Assembly: GCA_025782575.1 (NCBI GenBank)
Contig: JALGYY010000043.1
Span: 73,501 to 137,500, forward strand
Length of the DNA: 64,000 bases
From: a bacterium
GTDB taxonomy: Bacteria; Orphanbacterota; Orphanbacteria; Orphanbacterales; Orphanbacteraceae
Direction of reading: 5' to 3'
How positions within the stretch are numbered: position 1 is the first letter of the stretch; every line of letters starts with the position of its first letter. The notes below the pieces were generated by a model that did no database searches, was not told where the DNA came from, and saw only the letters and a program-made list of their open reading frames with translations. Shown one piece after another: positions 1 to 7,166 of this stretch. The translations under genes were made by a program, and so were the position numbers.

Positions 1-47
1 AGTATGAGAACGATAGATCGAGCTCGTGCGCAGACACTTCCGGTCAT
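1..47 (-). CDS. 5' end of a gene cut off by the window edge, unknown product
   Basis: An ATG at 47 reads leftward off the window and gives only the first residues, MTGSVCARARSIVLI. A textbook Shine-Dalgarno (AAAGGAGGT, 53-61) sits five bases upstream, the best in the window, so a real start is likely. It is the first gene downstream of the giant kinase/sigma54 activator (404-5548), and the gap carries a candidate sigma54 promoter and three palindromes, so it is the expected target of that regulator (inference). The peptide is too short to assign a family. Confidence 0.55.
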   Translation of the reverse strand, partial: MTGSVCARARSIVLI

Positions 48-89
48 GGTTGACCTCCTTTGTGTGGTTGGACGATTACGGCATTCAAT

Positions 90-105
90 TGCAATGACCG
101 TGCGA
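90..105 (-). promoter_or_regulatory. candidate sigma54 (-24/-12) promoter
   Basis: On the minus strand the sequence is TCGCAC-GGTCA-TTGCA. The sigma54 consensus is TGGCAC-N5-TTGC[A/T], so there is one mismatch (first G of the -24 GG) and the spacing is exact. It predicts a transcript start near 79 and a 32-base leader containing the strong ribosome-binding site of the gene that starts at 47. The neighbouring gene encodes a sigma54 activator, which raises the prior. Not experimentally shown. Confidence 0.5.
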
Positions 106-191
106 GCCGCCCCAAAAAGCGGCATAGTAACCCATTGATATTTACTATCTTACGACATTTCTAAAGTGATAATAGCACAAGAGAAGAGAAT

Positions 192-207
192 TCGTACTTT
201 TGTACGA
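192..207. promoter_or_regulatory. palindromic operator-like site A
   Basis: TCGTAC-TTTT-GTACGA; the perfect arms extend outward to nine bases (189-210). It lies about 120 bases upstream of the predicted sigma54 start site. Fis-type HTH domains of sigma54 activators bind inverted repeats of about this size (family knowledge); the assignment to the adjacent activator is inference. Confidence 0.6.
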
Positions 208-295
208 ATTCCGAATCAGAGTTGAGAGAGGGGATAGGATCCTAACTGATTATATTTAATAAAGTTAAGATCATTCGATCGGGAGATTCACTTAG

Positions 296-311
296 TCGTA
301 CATTTGTACGA
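296..311. promoter_or_regulatory. palindromic operator-like site B
   Basis: TCGTAC-ATTT-GTACGA, same arms as sites A and C. Its centre is 104 bases (about ten helical turns) from site A and 21 bases (two turns) from site C, so all three would lie on about the same face of the helix. Confidence 0.6.
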
Positions 312-316
312 TCAAT

Positions 317-332
317 TCGTACATTCGTACGA
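317..332. promoter_or_regulatory. palindromic operator-like site C
   Basis: TCGTAC-ATTC-GTACGA, perfect six-base arms. Paired with site B at two helical turns, a spacing typical of cooperative activator binding. Confidence 0.6.
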
Positions 333-403
333 TCACGCACAATTCCCTGAAATCACAGAATATCACTCAGCAGGGCCACTCTCTGATAGGTGAAAACCCT
401 TAA

Positions 404-3400
404 TCAGGAGCGATTGGGATCACGGTCGAGACCGTACTTACGCATCTTCTTTCGGATAGTCGCTTCATGAATGCCAAGCAGTCGGGCGGTCAGGGATTGA
501 TTCCAGCTTGTCCTGCTGAGTGCGTTCTGGAGGAGCTGCCCCTCGAACTGCGCGACCGCTTCCGGGAGCGTGAGGCCTCTCCCTTTCCGAGCTCCGTCCG
601 CATTGATAACCCATGCCTCGCGAACCGTATCGGGGAGATCGACCAGCTCGATCCGGGAGCCGCCACAAACGACAACAGCGCGCTCAATCGCATTCGCCAG
701 CTCCCGTACATTCCCCGGCCAGTCGTAGACTCGCAGGCATCGGATCACCTCGTCTGACAAGGCGTCCACTCTTTTGTCGTTCTGACGGGAATAGAGGTCG
801 AGAAAGTGCCTGGCCAGCAGGTCCACATCTTCAATCCGGCGATTGAGAGGAGGTACTTCAATAGTAAAACGGGCGAGCCGGTAATAGAGATCCTCTCTGA
901 ACTGATTCTTCGCGATTCTCATCTTCAGGTTCCATCGGGTCGCCGCGATGATCCTGACGTCCACGCGTATTGTCTGTGTGCTCCCCAGTCTCTGGAACTC
1001 CCCCTCCTGCAGGACACGCAGAAGCTTCGGCTGCGCGGCAAGAGGAAGATCTCCGATCTCATCCAGGAAGAGTGTGCCGCCATCCAGCTTTTCGAAGTAG
1101 CCGATCTTTCTTTCTTTTGCGTCCGTGAACGCACCGGGCTCATGTCCGAACAGATGAGACTCAATCAACTCCGTCGGCAGAGCCGCGATATTCAGTTTAT
1201 CGAACGGAGTCTCGCTCCGTGCGCTTTTCTCATGAATCAGACGAGCCACGAGTTCCTTCCCCGTTCCCGTCTCCCCTTCGATCAGGACCGAAATATCGCT
1301 CGTTGCCGCCCGAATCGATTTTTCCACCACGCTATTGATCGCCGCGCTCCGCCCGACGATCTCTCCGGGCTTCGTTCCGGAAGTGACCTCCCGCCGAAGA
1401 TCGGCGTTCTCCTGCTCCAGGTCTTCCATCAAGCGAGCGTTCTTGATAGCAAGAGTGGTCTGATCGGCCAGTGCGCGAAGAAAGAGTTTATCCGGTTCGT
1501 GAAATACACCCGCACGGTGACAATTGTCCAGATAGATCACACCGATCGGTTCACCCCTGAATTGAAGCGGCGCGGTGATCACAGACAAAATATTATAGGC
1601 ATCAATACTTTTTGTCTTCTTCAAACGACGATCGGTCCCCGTGTCGTCGAAGACGATCGGGACAGATGATCGCTGGGACTCGAGAAGAAGGGTCTTGCTG
1701 AATCGAGTGACGTCATCGAGATCTCCCCCCTCCAGAGACCGGGCTACCTTCATTTCGAGGCCACCGTCGGCAGTCTGCAGCAGGATAAGCCCGCGGTCCG
1801 CCCCCAGATACTCCACGGCCTTGTCCAGAACGAATTCCAGAATCTTCTGAGAATCACGAAGCGTATTGATCCCCTCCGCAATCCGGCAGATCAAGCGGAA
1901 TGCCTCCCCCATCCCATCGGACTGGGGCGAAACGGCCGCGATCAGTTCAGGCAGGAAAGCAGGAGGAGAGGCGTATCTCACAAGCCCGTAGAGCCGCTTC
2001 GCTTCTTCGATGTGACGCTTGGCCTTCCGCCGTTCTCCCCGGCGGAGGGAGACCGCCCCATAGTAGGAATGGGCGAGAGCGCGATCAATCCGCGCACCGA
2101 GCTTGGTAAAGATCCGGACAGCATTCTGAAAATGCCGGGCCTCCGCCTCGTTCCGCCGTTTGCCGTCACAGGCGCGGCCGTGAAGCATCGCCAGCCTGCC
2201 GCTCAGGAGGGGATTACGCTGTCGCTTGGCGAGTCGATCAAGCTCATCGAGTTTTTCCCGAGCCTCCCCGCTCCTGTTCCGGTTGAGAGCGCTTTCCGCT
2301 TGAAGGAGAAGAATTTCAGCCATGTTGATCTTCTCCTCCCCCTCCCTCGCAATCTCCATGGCACGGCCAAGAGTCTCCTCCACTTCATGCCACTGGCGGT
2401 TCAACTGGTGATAGCGTCCGAGTTGAATGAGCGCGTAGCCCTTCAGCCGGTCACCGGGAGCTGAATCCGCAATCGCCTTCCCTTCGGAGAGTACGTCGTG
2501 AGCCGACTGCATCTCGCCGCGCGCCATATGACAACGGGCGAGTACCATCAGCCCGCCGAACCGGATCTGAGGATGGGCACCGGCGCGATTCGCCTCGATC
2601 ACCGCGCGATCCGCCAGACGAAGCGCCTCGTCGAGTCGCCCGCGATCGATCGCCATCTGGCTCCGGCCGATATAGACTCGAAGACTTCTGCTCTCTTCCC
2701 CATACTCCCGGTAGGTCCTCTCGGCCTGCGTGAAAGCACGTTCGGCATCCCCCCATTCGCCAAGCCGATGAAGAAGACCCGCAAGATCCTCCTGGATTCT
2801 CCCCTCTTCAAGTATATCGCTCGATTGTGCAGCCAGGCCGGACGCCTTCCGAAGAAGAGCCGCCGCCTTGTCGAGATTATCGCGGGACCGGGCGATCAGG
2901 GCGAGATTCGAAAGCGGAGAAGGCGTTTCAGATGGGTGGCTTTTTTCCAGCGCTCGGAGAGACCGACGAAAACAACTCTCCGCGTTCTTCAGCTCTCCCC
3001 GCAGGAACAGGGCACCTCCCATGCGATTGTAGATCTGCCCTCGGAGGAGGGGCTCTTTCTTTCCTTTCAGAAGAGCGAGAGCCCGTTCGAGATCCCTCCA
3101 CGCCTCTTCATAGTTTCCGCTGCGCATGACGACCCAGCTCCGATCACGGAGAACAGTGGCCCACTCACTTGCAGGAACCGCCGTTTCATGCCTTCTCAAT
3201 CGACTGAAAATCCGCTCCGCATCCTGGACTCGCCCCATCTGAAAGAGAATCCAACCTCGCAGGCGTTCTCCACGCACGAGAAAGGTGATCTCTCTTTGAC
3301 GACCGGCCAGCTTGAGGGCGAGCAAACGGAGAGCGGCAAGGGCCGCCCGGGACTCACCGATCCGATTGCGGACGAGTGCCAGGCGATAAAGAACCAGGCT

Positions 3401-5548
3401 GTGCGCGTGAGTCGGGATTCGACCCTGCCCGAGCCGAATCACCCTTCGATAAACATCGGCCGCGTCGGAAAATGCGTAAAGCTCTTCGAACTCCTGAGCA
3501 CCCTCAATGTACTTCTGGCATGCGGAGGCAATGGAGCCGACTTTTTCCAGGTGGTGCGCGGTGACCATAAGGGCACCGGGAACACCTTTCCTCTCTCCTT
3601 CCCGAGATAGCCGGGAAGCCAGCTTATGGATTCGTGTGAGTTCATCCTGCGAGACGGCACCCGTCAGGCCGGCGCGAATCTCTTCTGACCTCGGGAGGAA
3701 GACGTCCCCCTCGTTCCCGCTTTCGATTGATACCAGCAGCCGGTCTACGAGGGGTCGGATCGCCCTTGTCCAATCCATATCGGAGATCTTGAGAAGCCGG
3801 CGTAGATGGGGTCCTGTAACCGGCGCGGGGGCCGATGCGATCGCCGCTGCGAGCAGCCTCTCCGTAGGATCGAGTTCGCCCAGAGGAATCGAACGATTCT
3901 CGTCTGTAATCGGCGGAGTATCCTCCACCTTTTTAGAGAGCGAAAATGTGTCATAGCGACGACGAATTGCCCCGCGCTTCACCCACTCATGAACGAGAAG
4001 AGACAGTCGGGAAGGGAGGCGGCCGGAGATCCGGGACGCCTGCCGAATCAATTCCGGGCTGAACTCACCCGGCCCGAGCATCCCTCGGAGATACTGATAA
4101 ACCTCTTCTTCGCTGAATCGGGAGAGAGGAGCGATCTGCACGAGCCCGCGCAAGTGGAACGGCTCGAGTACGCTTGGGATCGCCCCGTTCTCCGGACGGA
4201 GGGTCGAAAGAACCAACCGGAGCGGTCCCGGCCTTTCCCTGTCCAATAGAAAGCGAAGAAATCGGCGAGAGGAACGATCGAGATGCTCATAGTCATCGAC
4301 AATGAGAAGGGCGGGGCGATCGGATCTGTCGCCGGCATCGGCAAGGATCTTGAGAAGCGAGTCTTCAATGTTGCGGAACAGGGCGACTTCCTCGCCTCGT
4401 GTACCCCGCTTTTCTTCACTGACCTCCCCCCCGTGGGGGAGAAAACAACGCACATCCCAACTCGACACCCCGTCGGTCAGCATGTTTACCAGGAGACTGA
4501 GGCCACCATAGGGCCGACTTTCCCGTGATGCGGGAACGGCAAGGGCATAAACCGTCGAGCCCGCGAGCCGCTCGGTCGTCGCGAGCAACTGGAGCAGGCG
4601 ACTCCGTCCGGAACCACGCTCCCCCGTCACTGCGAAGACGGGCGAAGCTGCTTCCTGGCGCCAGGCATCGAACTGTTCAATTACAGATTCCCGCCCGACG
4701 AAATGGGGTGCCGGCGGGACCGCGACTCTCCGGCGCCGCCACTCCTTCCCGGTCAGATCGCTGAGCACGTCGATCGCGCTTTGCGGACGGTCAGCCGGGC
4801 TCTTCTGCAGCATTTTCTCGATCGTCAACCACCAGAGTTTCGGGACGTCCTTCGGGACATCTTCCCAATCGGGGATTTCGTCAAGGTGGCGGCGGGCGAT
4901 CTCCGTGGCCTCCCCGGTAAAGGGTACAGAGCCCCGCAGAAACTCGTAAAATGTGATCCCGAGTGAGTAGAGGTCTGTACGATGATCGGCGCTCTGTCCG
5001 CGAATCGTCTCCGGCGCCATGTACTCGAGTGTCCCGGTGATCGTGCCGAACCGATCGGCCTTCCCGAAAAGGGGTGGCAGGAAATCAGTCAACTGAAGCT
5101 CGAGGATTTCCTCCCCCTCTGCCTGAAAGAGAATATTCTCCGGCTTGATATCGCCGTGCAGGAACCCACGCTCATGAAGAAACGCCACCGCCTCACAGAG
5201 CTTCTCGGCTACCGGTAGAAAACGGCGGACCGGATCAGCGGATACCCATTCTTCTATTCGTTGACTATCCACGTATGGAGATGATGCATAGAGCACACCC
5301 TCAGGTGTTTGCCCGCACTCCAGAATGGGTGATATGCCCGGATGCTGTAACTGACTCCGAAGAACGGACTCCTCTCGGAATCGGTTTTTCATCCGCTCCG
5401 GCGCATGGCGGGAAATCAGTTTGAGTACGACCTGCCGCTCAGGATCGTCCCTTCGGCTGGCCACGACCACGACACGGTGATCCCCCTCAGCGAGCAGATC
5501 GCCCATCTTGTATGATCGGGGGGGGGTGGGTCGCGATCGAACTCCCAT
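404..5548 (-). CDS. hybrid Ser/Thr kinase - AAA ATPase - TPR - GAF - sigma54 activator - Fis HTH regulator
   Basis: A 1714-aa regulator. Domains in order: protein kinase (about 12-270; VVLK lysine 43, catalytic loop HGDIKPEN 131-138, DFL in place of DFG 155-157); PknK/MalT-like AAA ATPase (about 283-520; P-loop GERGSGRS 309-316 with Arg for the usual Lys, Walker B LLIVDD 414-419); TPR repeats (about 650-1190); GAF (about 1216-1375); sigma54-activator AAA+ (1397-1630; Walker A GETGTGKE 1425-1432, GAFTDA 1472-1477 in place of GAFTGA, Walker B GTLFLDE around 1491); Fis-type HTH (about 1659-1708). It should sense a small ligand or cytosolic state and drive open-complex formation by sigma54 polymerase at nearby promoters. 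The HGD, DFL, GxxGxGRS and GAFTDA variants mean the kinase or first ATPase may be weak or structural. The likely target starts at 47. Confidence 0.92.
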   Translation of the reverse strand: MGVRSRPTPPRSYKMGDLLAEGDHRVVVVASRRDDPERQVVLKLISRHAPERMKNRFREESVLRSQLQHPGISPILECGQTPEGVLYASSPYVDSQRIEEWVSADPVRRFLPVAEKLCEAVAFLHERGFLHGDIKPENILFQAEGEEILELQLTDFLPPLFGKADRFGTITGTLEYMAPETIRGQSADHRTDLYSLGITFYEFLRGSVPFTGEATEIARRHLDEIPDWEDVPKDVPKLWWLTIEKMLQKSPADRPQSAIDVLSDLTGKEWRRRRVAVPPAPHFVGRESVIEQFDAWRQEAASPVFAVTGERGSGRSRLLQLLATTERLAGSTVYALAVPASRESRPYGGLSLLVNMLTDGVSSWDVRCFLPHGGEVSEEKRGTRGEEVALFRNIEDSLLKILADAGDRSDRPALLIVDDYEHLDRSSRRFLRFLLDRERPGPLRLVLSTLRPENGAIPSVLEPFHLRGLVQIAPLSRFSEEEVYQYLRGMLGPGEFSPELIRQASRISGRLPSRLSLLVHEWVKRGAIRRRYDTFSLSKKVEDTPPITDENRSIPLGELDPTERLLAAAIASAPAPVTGPHLRRLLKISDMDWTRAIRPLVDRLLVSIESGNEGDVFLPRSEEIRAGLTGAVSQDELTRIHKLASRLSREGERKGVPGALMVTAHHLEKVGSIASACQKYIEGAQEFEELYAFSDAADVYRRVIRLGQGRIPTHAHSLVLYRLALVRNRIGESRAALAALRLLALKLAGRQREITFLVRGERLRGWILFQMGRVQDAERIFSRLRRHETAVPASEWATVLRDRSWVVMRSGNYEEAWRDLERALALLKGKKEPLLRGQIYNRMGGALFLRGELKNAESCFRRSLRALEKSHPSETPSPLSNLALIARSRDNLDKAAALLRKASGLAAQSSDILEEGRIQEDLAGLLHRLGEWGDAERAFTQAERTYREYGEESRSLRVYIGRSQMAIDRGRLDEALRLADRAVIEANRAGAHPQIRFGGLMVLARCHMARGEMQSAHDVLSEGKAIADSAPGDRLKGYALIQLGRYHQLNRQWHEVEETLGRAMEIAREGEEKINMAEILLLQAESALNRNRSGEAREKLDELDRLAKRQRNPLLSGRLAMLHGRACDGKRRNEAEARHFQNAVRIFTKLGARIDRALAHSYYGAVSLRRGERRKAKRHIEEAKRLYGLVRYASPPAFLPELIAAVSPQSDGMGEAFRLICRIAEGINTLRDSQKILEFVLDKAVEYLGADRGLILLQTADGGLEMKVARSLEGGDLDDVTRFSKTLLLESQRSSVPIVFDDTGTDRRLKKTKSIDAYNILSVITAPLQFRGEPIGVIYLDNCHRAGVFHEPDKLFLRALADQTTLAIKNARLMEDLEQENADLRREVTSGTKPGEIVGRSAAINSVVEKSIRAATSDISVLIEGETGTGKELVARLIHEKSARSETPFDKLNIAALPTELIESHLFGHEPGAFTDAKERKIGYFEKLDGGTLFLDEIGDLPLAAQPKLLRVLQEGEFQRLGSTQTIRVDVRIIAATRWNLKMRIAKNQFREDLYYRLARFTIEVPPLNRRIEDVDLLARHFLDLYSRQNDKRVDALSDEVIRCLRVYDWPGNVRELANAIERAVVVCGGSRIELVDLPDTVREAWVINADGARKGRGLTLPEAVAQFEGQLLQNALSRTSWNQSLTARLLGIHEATIRKKMRKYGLDRDPNRS

Positions 5549-5582
5549 GCCGTAAAACCTCTCCAGAATAACCGGCCGAAAT

Positions 5583-5614
5583 GAAAAGAAACCCGGTCAC
5601 ATCCGGGACCGGGT
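5583..5614 (-). terminator. Rho-independent terminator of trxA
   Basis: On the minus strand a perfect 8-bp stem ACCCGGTC/GACCGGGT with an eight-base loop is followed by TTCTTTTC. It lies just downstream of the trxA stop and separates trxA from the large regulator gene. Confidence 0.85.
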
Positions 5615-5646
5615 CTCATTCGATTCAGATTGCTGGTGGAACGGGA

Positions 5647-5979
5647 TCACGCGAGAATCTTATCGACCTTGTCCGTGATGTCCTTCTTTGGAGCCGCGCC
5701 GACCACGGTGTCCACCACTTCCCCCTTGTGGAAGAATAGAAGTGTGGGGATGCTCCGTATCCCGTAGCTGCTCGCAATATTAGGATTTGAATCCACATCT
5801 ACTTTCGCCACCAGCATTTTCCCGCCATACTCCCCGGCCACTTCCTCAAGAACCGGTGTGATCCTCTTGCAGGGGCCACACCATTCGGCCCAGAAGTCGG
5901 CGATTACAGGAACGTCGGCAGAAACGACTTTTTCCTGAAAGTCAGCGTCAGTTACGTCTATGACATGCTCTGAAGCCAT
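5647..5979 (-). CDS. trxA: thioredoxin
   Basis: Cytoplasmic disulfide reductase of 110 aa, the normal family length. The active site is WCGPCK and the conserved cis-Pro loop is SIPT. The start at 5979 is chosen over the upstream in-frame codon because AAAGGAGATC lies just before it and the protein then begins at the family N-terminus. It is transcribed alone: a consensus-like sigma70 promoter lies at 6051-6079 and a terminator at 5583-5614. Confidence 0.97.
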   Translation of the reverse strand: MASEHVIDVTDADFQEKVVSADVPVIADFWAEWCGPCKRITPVLEEVAGEYGGKMLVAKVDVDSNPNIASSYGIRSIPTLLFFHKGEVVDTVVGAAPKKDITDKVDKILA

Positions 5980-6011
5980 GCGTCTTGATCTCCTTTCAAA
6001 ATGAAATAGTC

Positions 6012-6036
6012 GCGGATCCTCCCGGGGGAGGTCCGC
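6012..6036 (-). terminator. hairpin in the trxA leader / end of the PAP2 gene
   Basis: GC-rich stem (GCGGA and CCTCCC pairing with GGGAGG and TCCGC) between the PAP2 gene and trxA. It is followed on the minus strand by ACTATTTCATTTT, not a clean T-run. It could terminate read-through from the PAP2 gene. Because it lies downstream of the predicted trxA promoter it would also sit at the very start of the trxA mRNA. Confidence 0.45.
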
Positions 6037-6050
6037 CACGCTCTTATAAG

Positions 6051-6079
6051 AGTCTAGGCGGGGGCAGGGTGGTTGTCAA
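6051..6079 (-). promoter_or_regulatory. sigma70-type promoter of trxA
   Basis: TTGACA (6074-6079), 17-base spacer, TAGACT (6051-6056) on the minus strand. The -35 is the exact consensus and the spacing is ideal. The predicted start near 6044 gives a leader of about 65 bases for trxA. Confidence 0.6.
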
Positions 6080-6086
6080 CGTGCCG

Positions 6087-7088
6087 CTACCGGTCATCCA
6101 GATCGTATGGGAGGTTAGCCCCCCCCCACCATCGATCGAGCCGGGGAGTCGCCCAGATCACCCAGGGGACCAGGATCGCACCCGCGATGAGATCGACCAC
6201 ATAATGGTGCCGCAGATAGACGGTGGACGCGAGAAGCCCGACCACATAAATAGCCAGGATCGGGAAGAGCCAGCGACAGGACTTCCACGCATAGACCAGA
6301 ACAGTCAGGCTGACCCCGGTATGGAGAGAGGGAAACGCCGCACGGGAGGCATGATTCGGCATCATCTCGATCAATGAATTTTGAAAATTAGTGATCGCCC
6401 CCCCTTTGAGATTAATAGTGAACATCTCCAGGGATTCGTAATAAAGGCGGGGCGGTGCGGCCGGGAAAATCACATAAAAAATGTAGCCCGAATAGAAACA
6501 GACAATAACGGCAAGCCCCGCCTGCCGCGCCTCCTGCCGCCTCCCCATGATCCAGAGAACGATGGGGATGATCAGGGTGAGGGCAAAAAAGTTGGCATAG
6601 AAGAAGCTGAAAAAGTCAGTCCGGCCTGGGGTGATGAATTGCTCCGCCCACACGACCGGCTGGAAACCGAACATCCACTGTTCGATTGCCATGAGTTTGT
6701 CGTGAATGTCGTGGGGATTAATGTACCGGACGGTGTCGTGAAGATTCGTGTACACCGCCGAACAGAGGGCGAAGGGGAGTACGGTGCGAAAGAACTCGAT
6801 CAGTCCCCGCCCGAGACGATTCCTGACCCGACAACGCCAACGGTGAAGGAGAGGAAGCAGGAAGGCCACGATCAGGACAATCAGGAGCCTCAAGACCCCC
6901 CCGCGAATTTTCCGGGATCGGATTCCCTCTTCGATCAGATCGATATTCGCCCAGATCGTTACGATCATCGATGGAATAAACAGGGCGAAAAACAGGAACT
7001 CCTCAGTACGGAGCTTCCGGACCCTGGCCCAGAGCAGCGCCGCACCGCTTCGGCGTGGCTCTTGCCGGACAGCTTCTGTCGATGTCAT
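6087..7088 (-). CDS. PAP2-superfamily membrane phosphatase / phosphotransferase
   Basis: About 333 aa with several hydrophobic segments. The PAP2 signature is seen as PSLH followed about 45 residues later by RHHYVVD, the pattern of the Aur1/inositolphosphotransferase-like branch rather than the soluble acid phosphatases. It probably acts on a lipid phosphate or polyprenyl phosphate at the outer face of the inner membrane (family knowledge). Start at the ATG 7088 with GGAG nine to ten bases upstream; an in-frame TTG at 7103 is an alternative. It lies downstream of a GT-C transferase that also uses polyprenyl-linked donors, so both may serve envelope glycolipid synthesis (inference). Confidence 0.85.
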   Translation of the reverse strand: MTSTEAVRQEPRRSGAALLWARVRKLRTEEFLFFALFIPSMIVTIWANIDLIEEGIRSRKIRGGVLRLLIVLIVAFLLPLLHRWRCRVRNRLGRGLIEFFRTVLPFALCSAVYTNLHDTVRYINPHDIHDKLMAIEQWMFGFQPVVWAEQFITPGRTDFFSFFYANFFALTLIIPIVLWIMGRRQEARQAGLAVIVCFYSGYIFYVIFPAAPPRLYYESLEMFTINLKGGAITNFQNSLIEMMPNHASRAAFPSLHTGVSLTVLVYAWKSCRWLFPILAIYVVGLLASTVYLRHHYVVDLIAGAILVPWVIWATPRLDRWWGGANLPYDLDDR

Positions 7089-7166
7089 CGGGGCCTGCTC
7101 CAAAGTAGATGACTCCCATGGGAAGGTGTTTCAGAAAAGTAAGCCGACCTGCCGGCCGACGTTCCA

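Larger units (their letters stand above)
48..403. promoter_or_regulatory. AT-rich control region between the sigma54 activator gene and the truncated gene
   Basis: No gene fits this 356-base stretch. It is visibly more AT-rich than its neighbours and holds three TCGTAC-N4-GTACGA palindromes (192-207, 296-311, 317-332) and a minus-strand -24/-12 element (90-105). This is the layout expected of an enhancer-dependent promoter: activator sites 100-250 bases upstream, with a flexible AT-rich stretch between. I see no convincing terminator for the gene ending at 404. Confidence 0.6.

Noticed and set aside
2498-3610. 370-codon plus-strand frame
   Set aside because: Antisense to the TPR region of the large regulator; no start signal.
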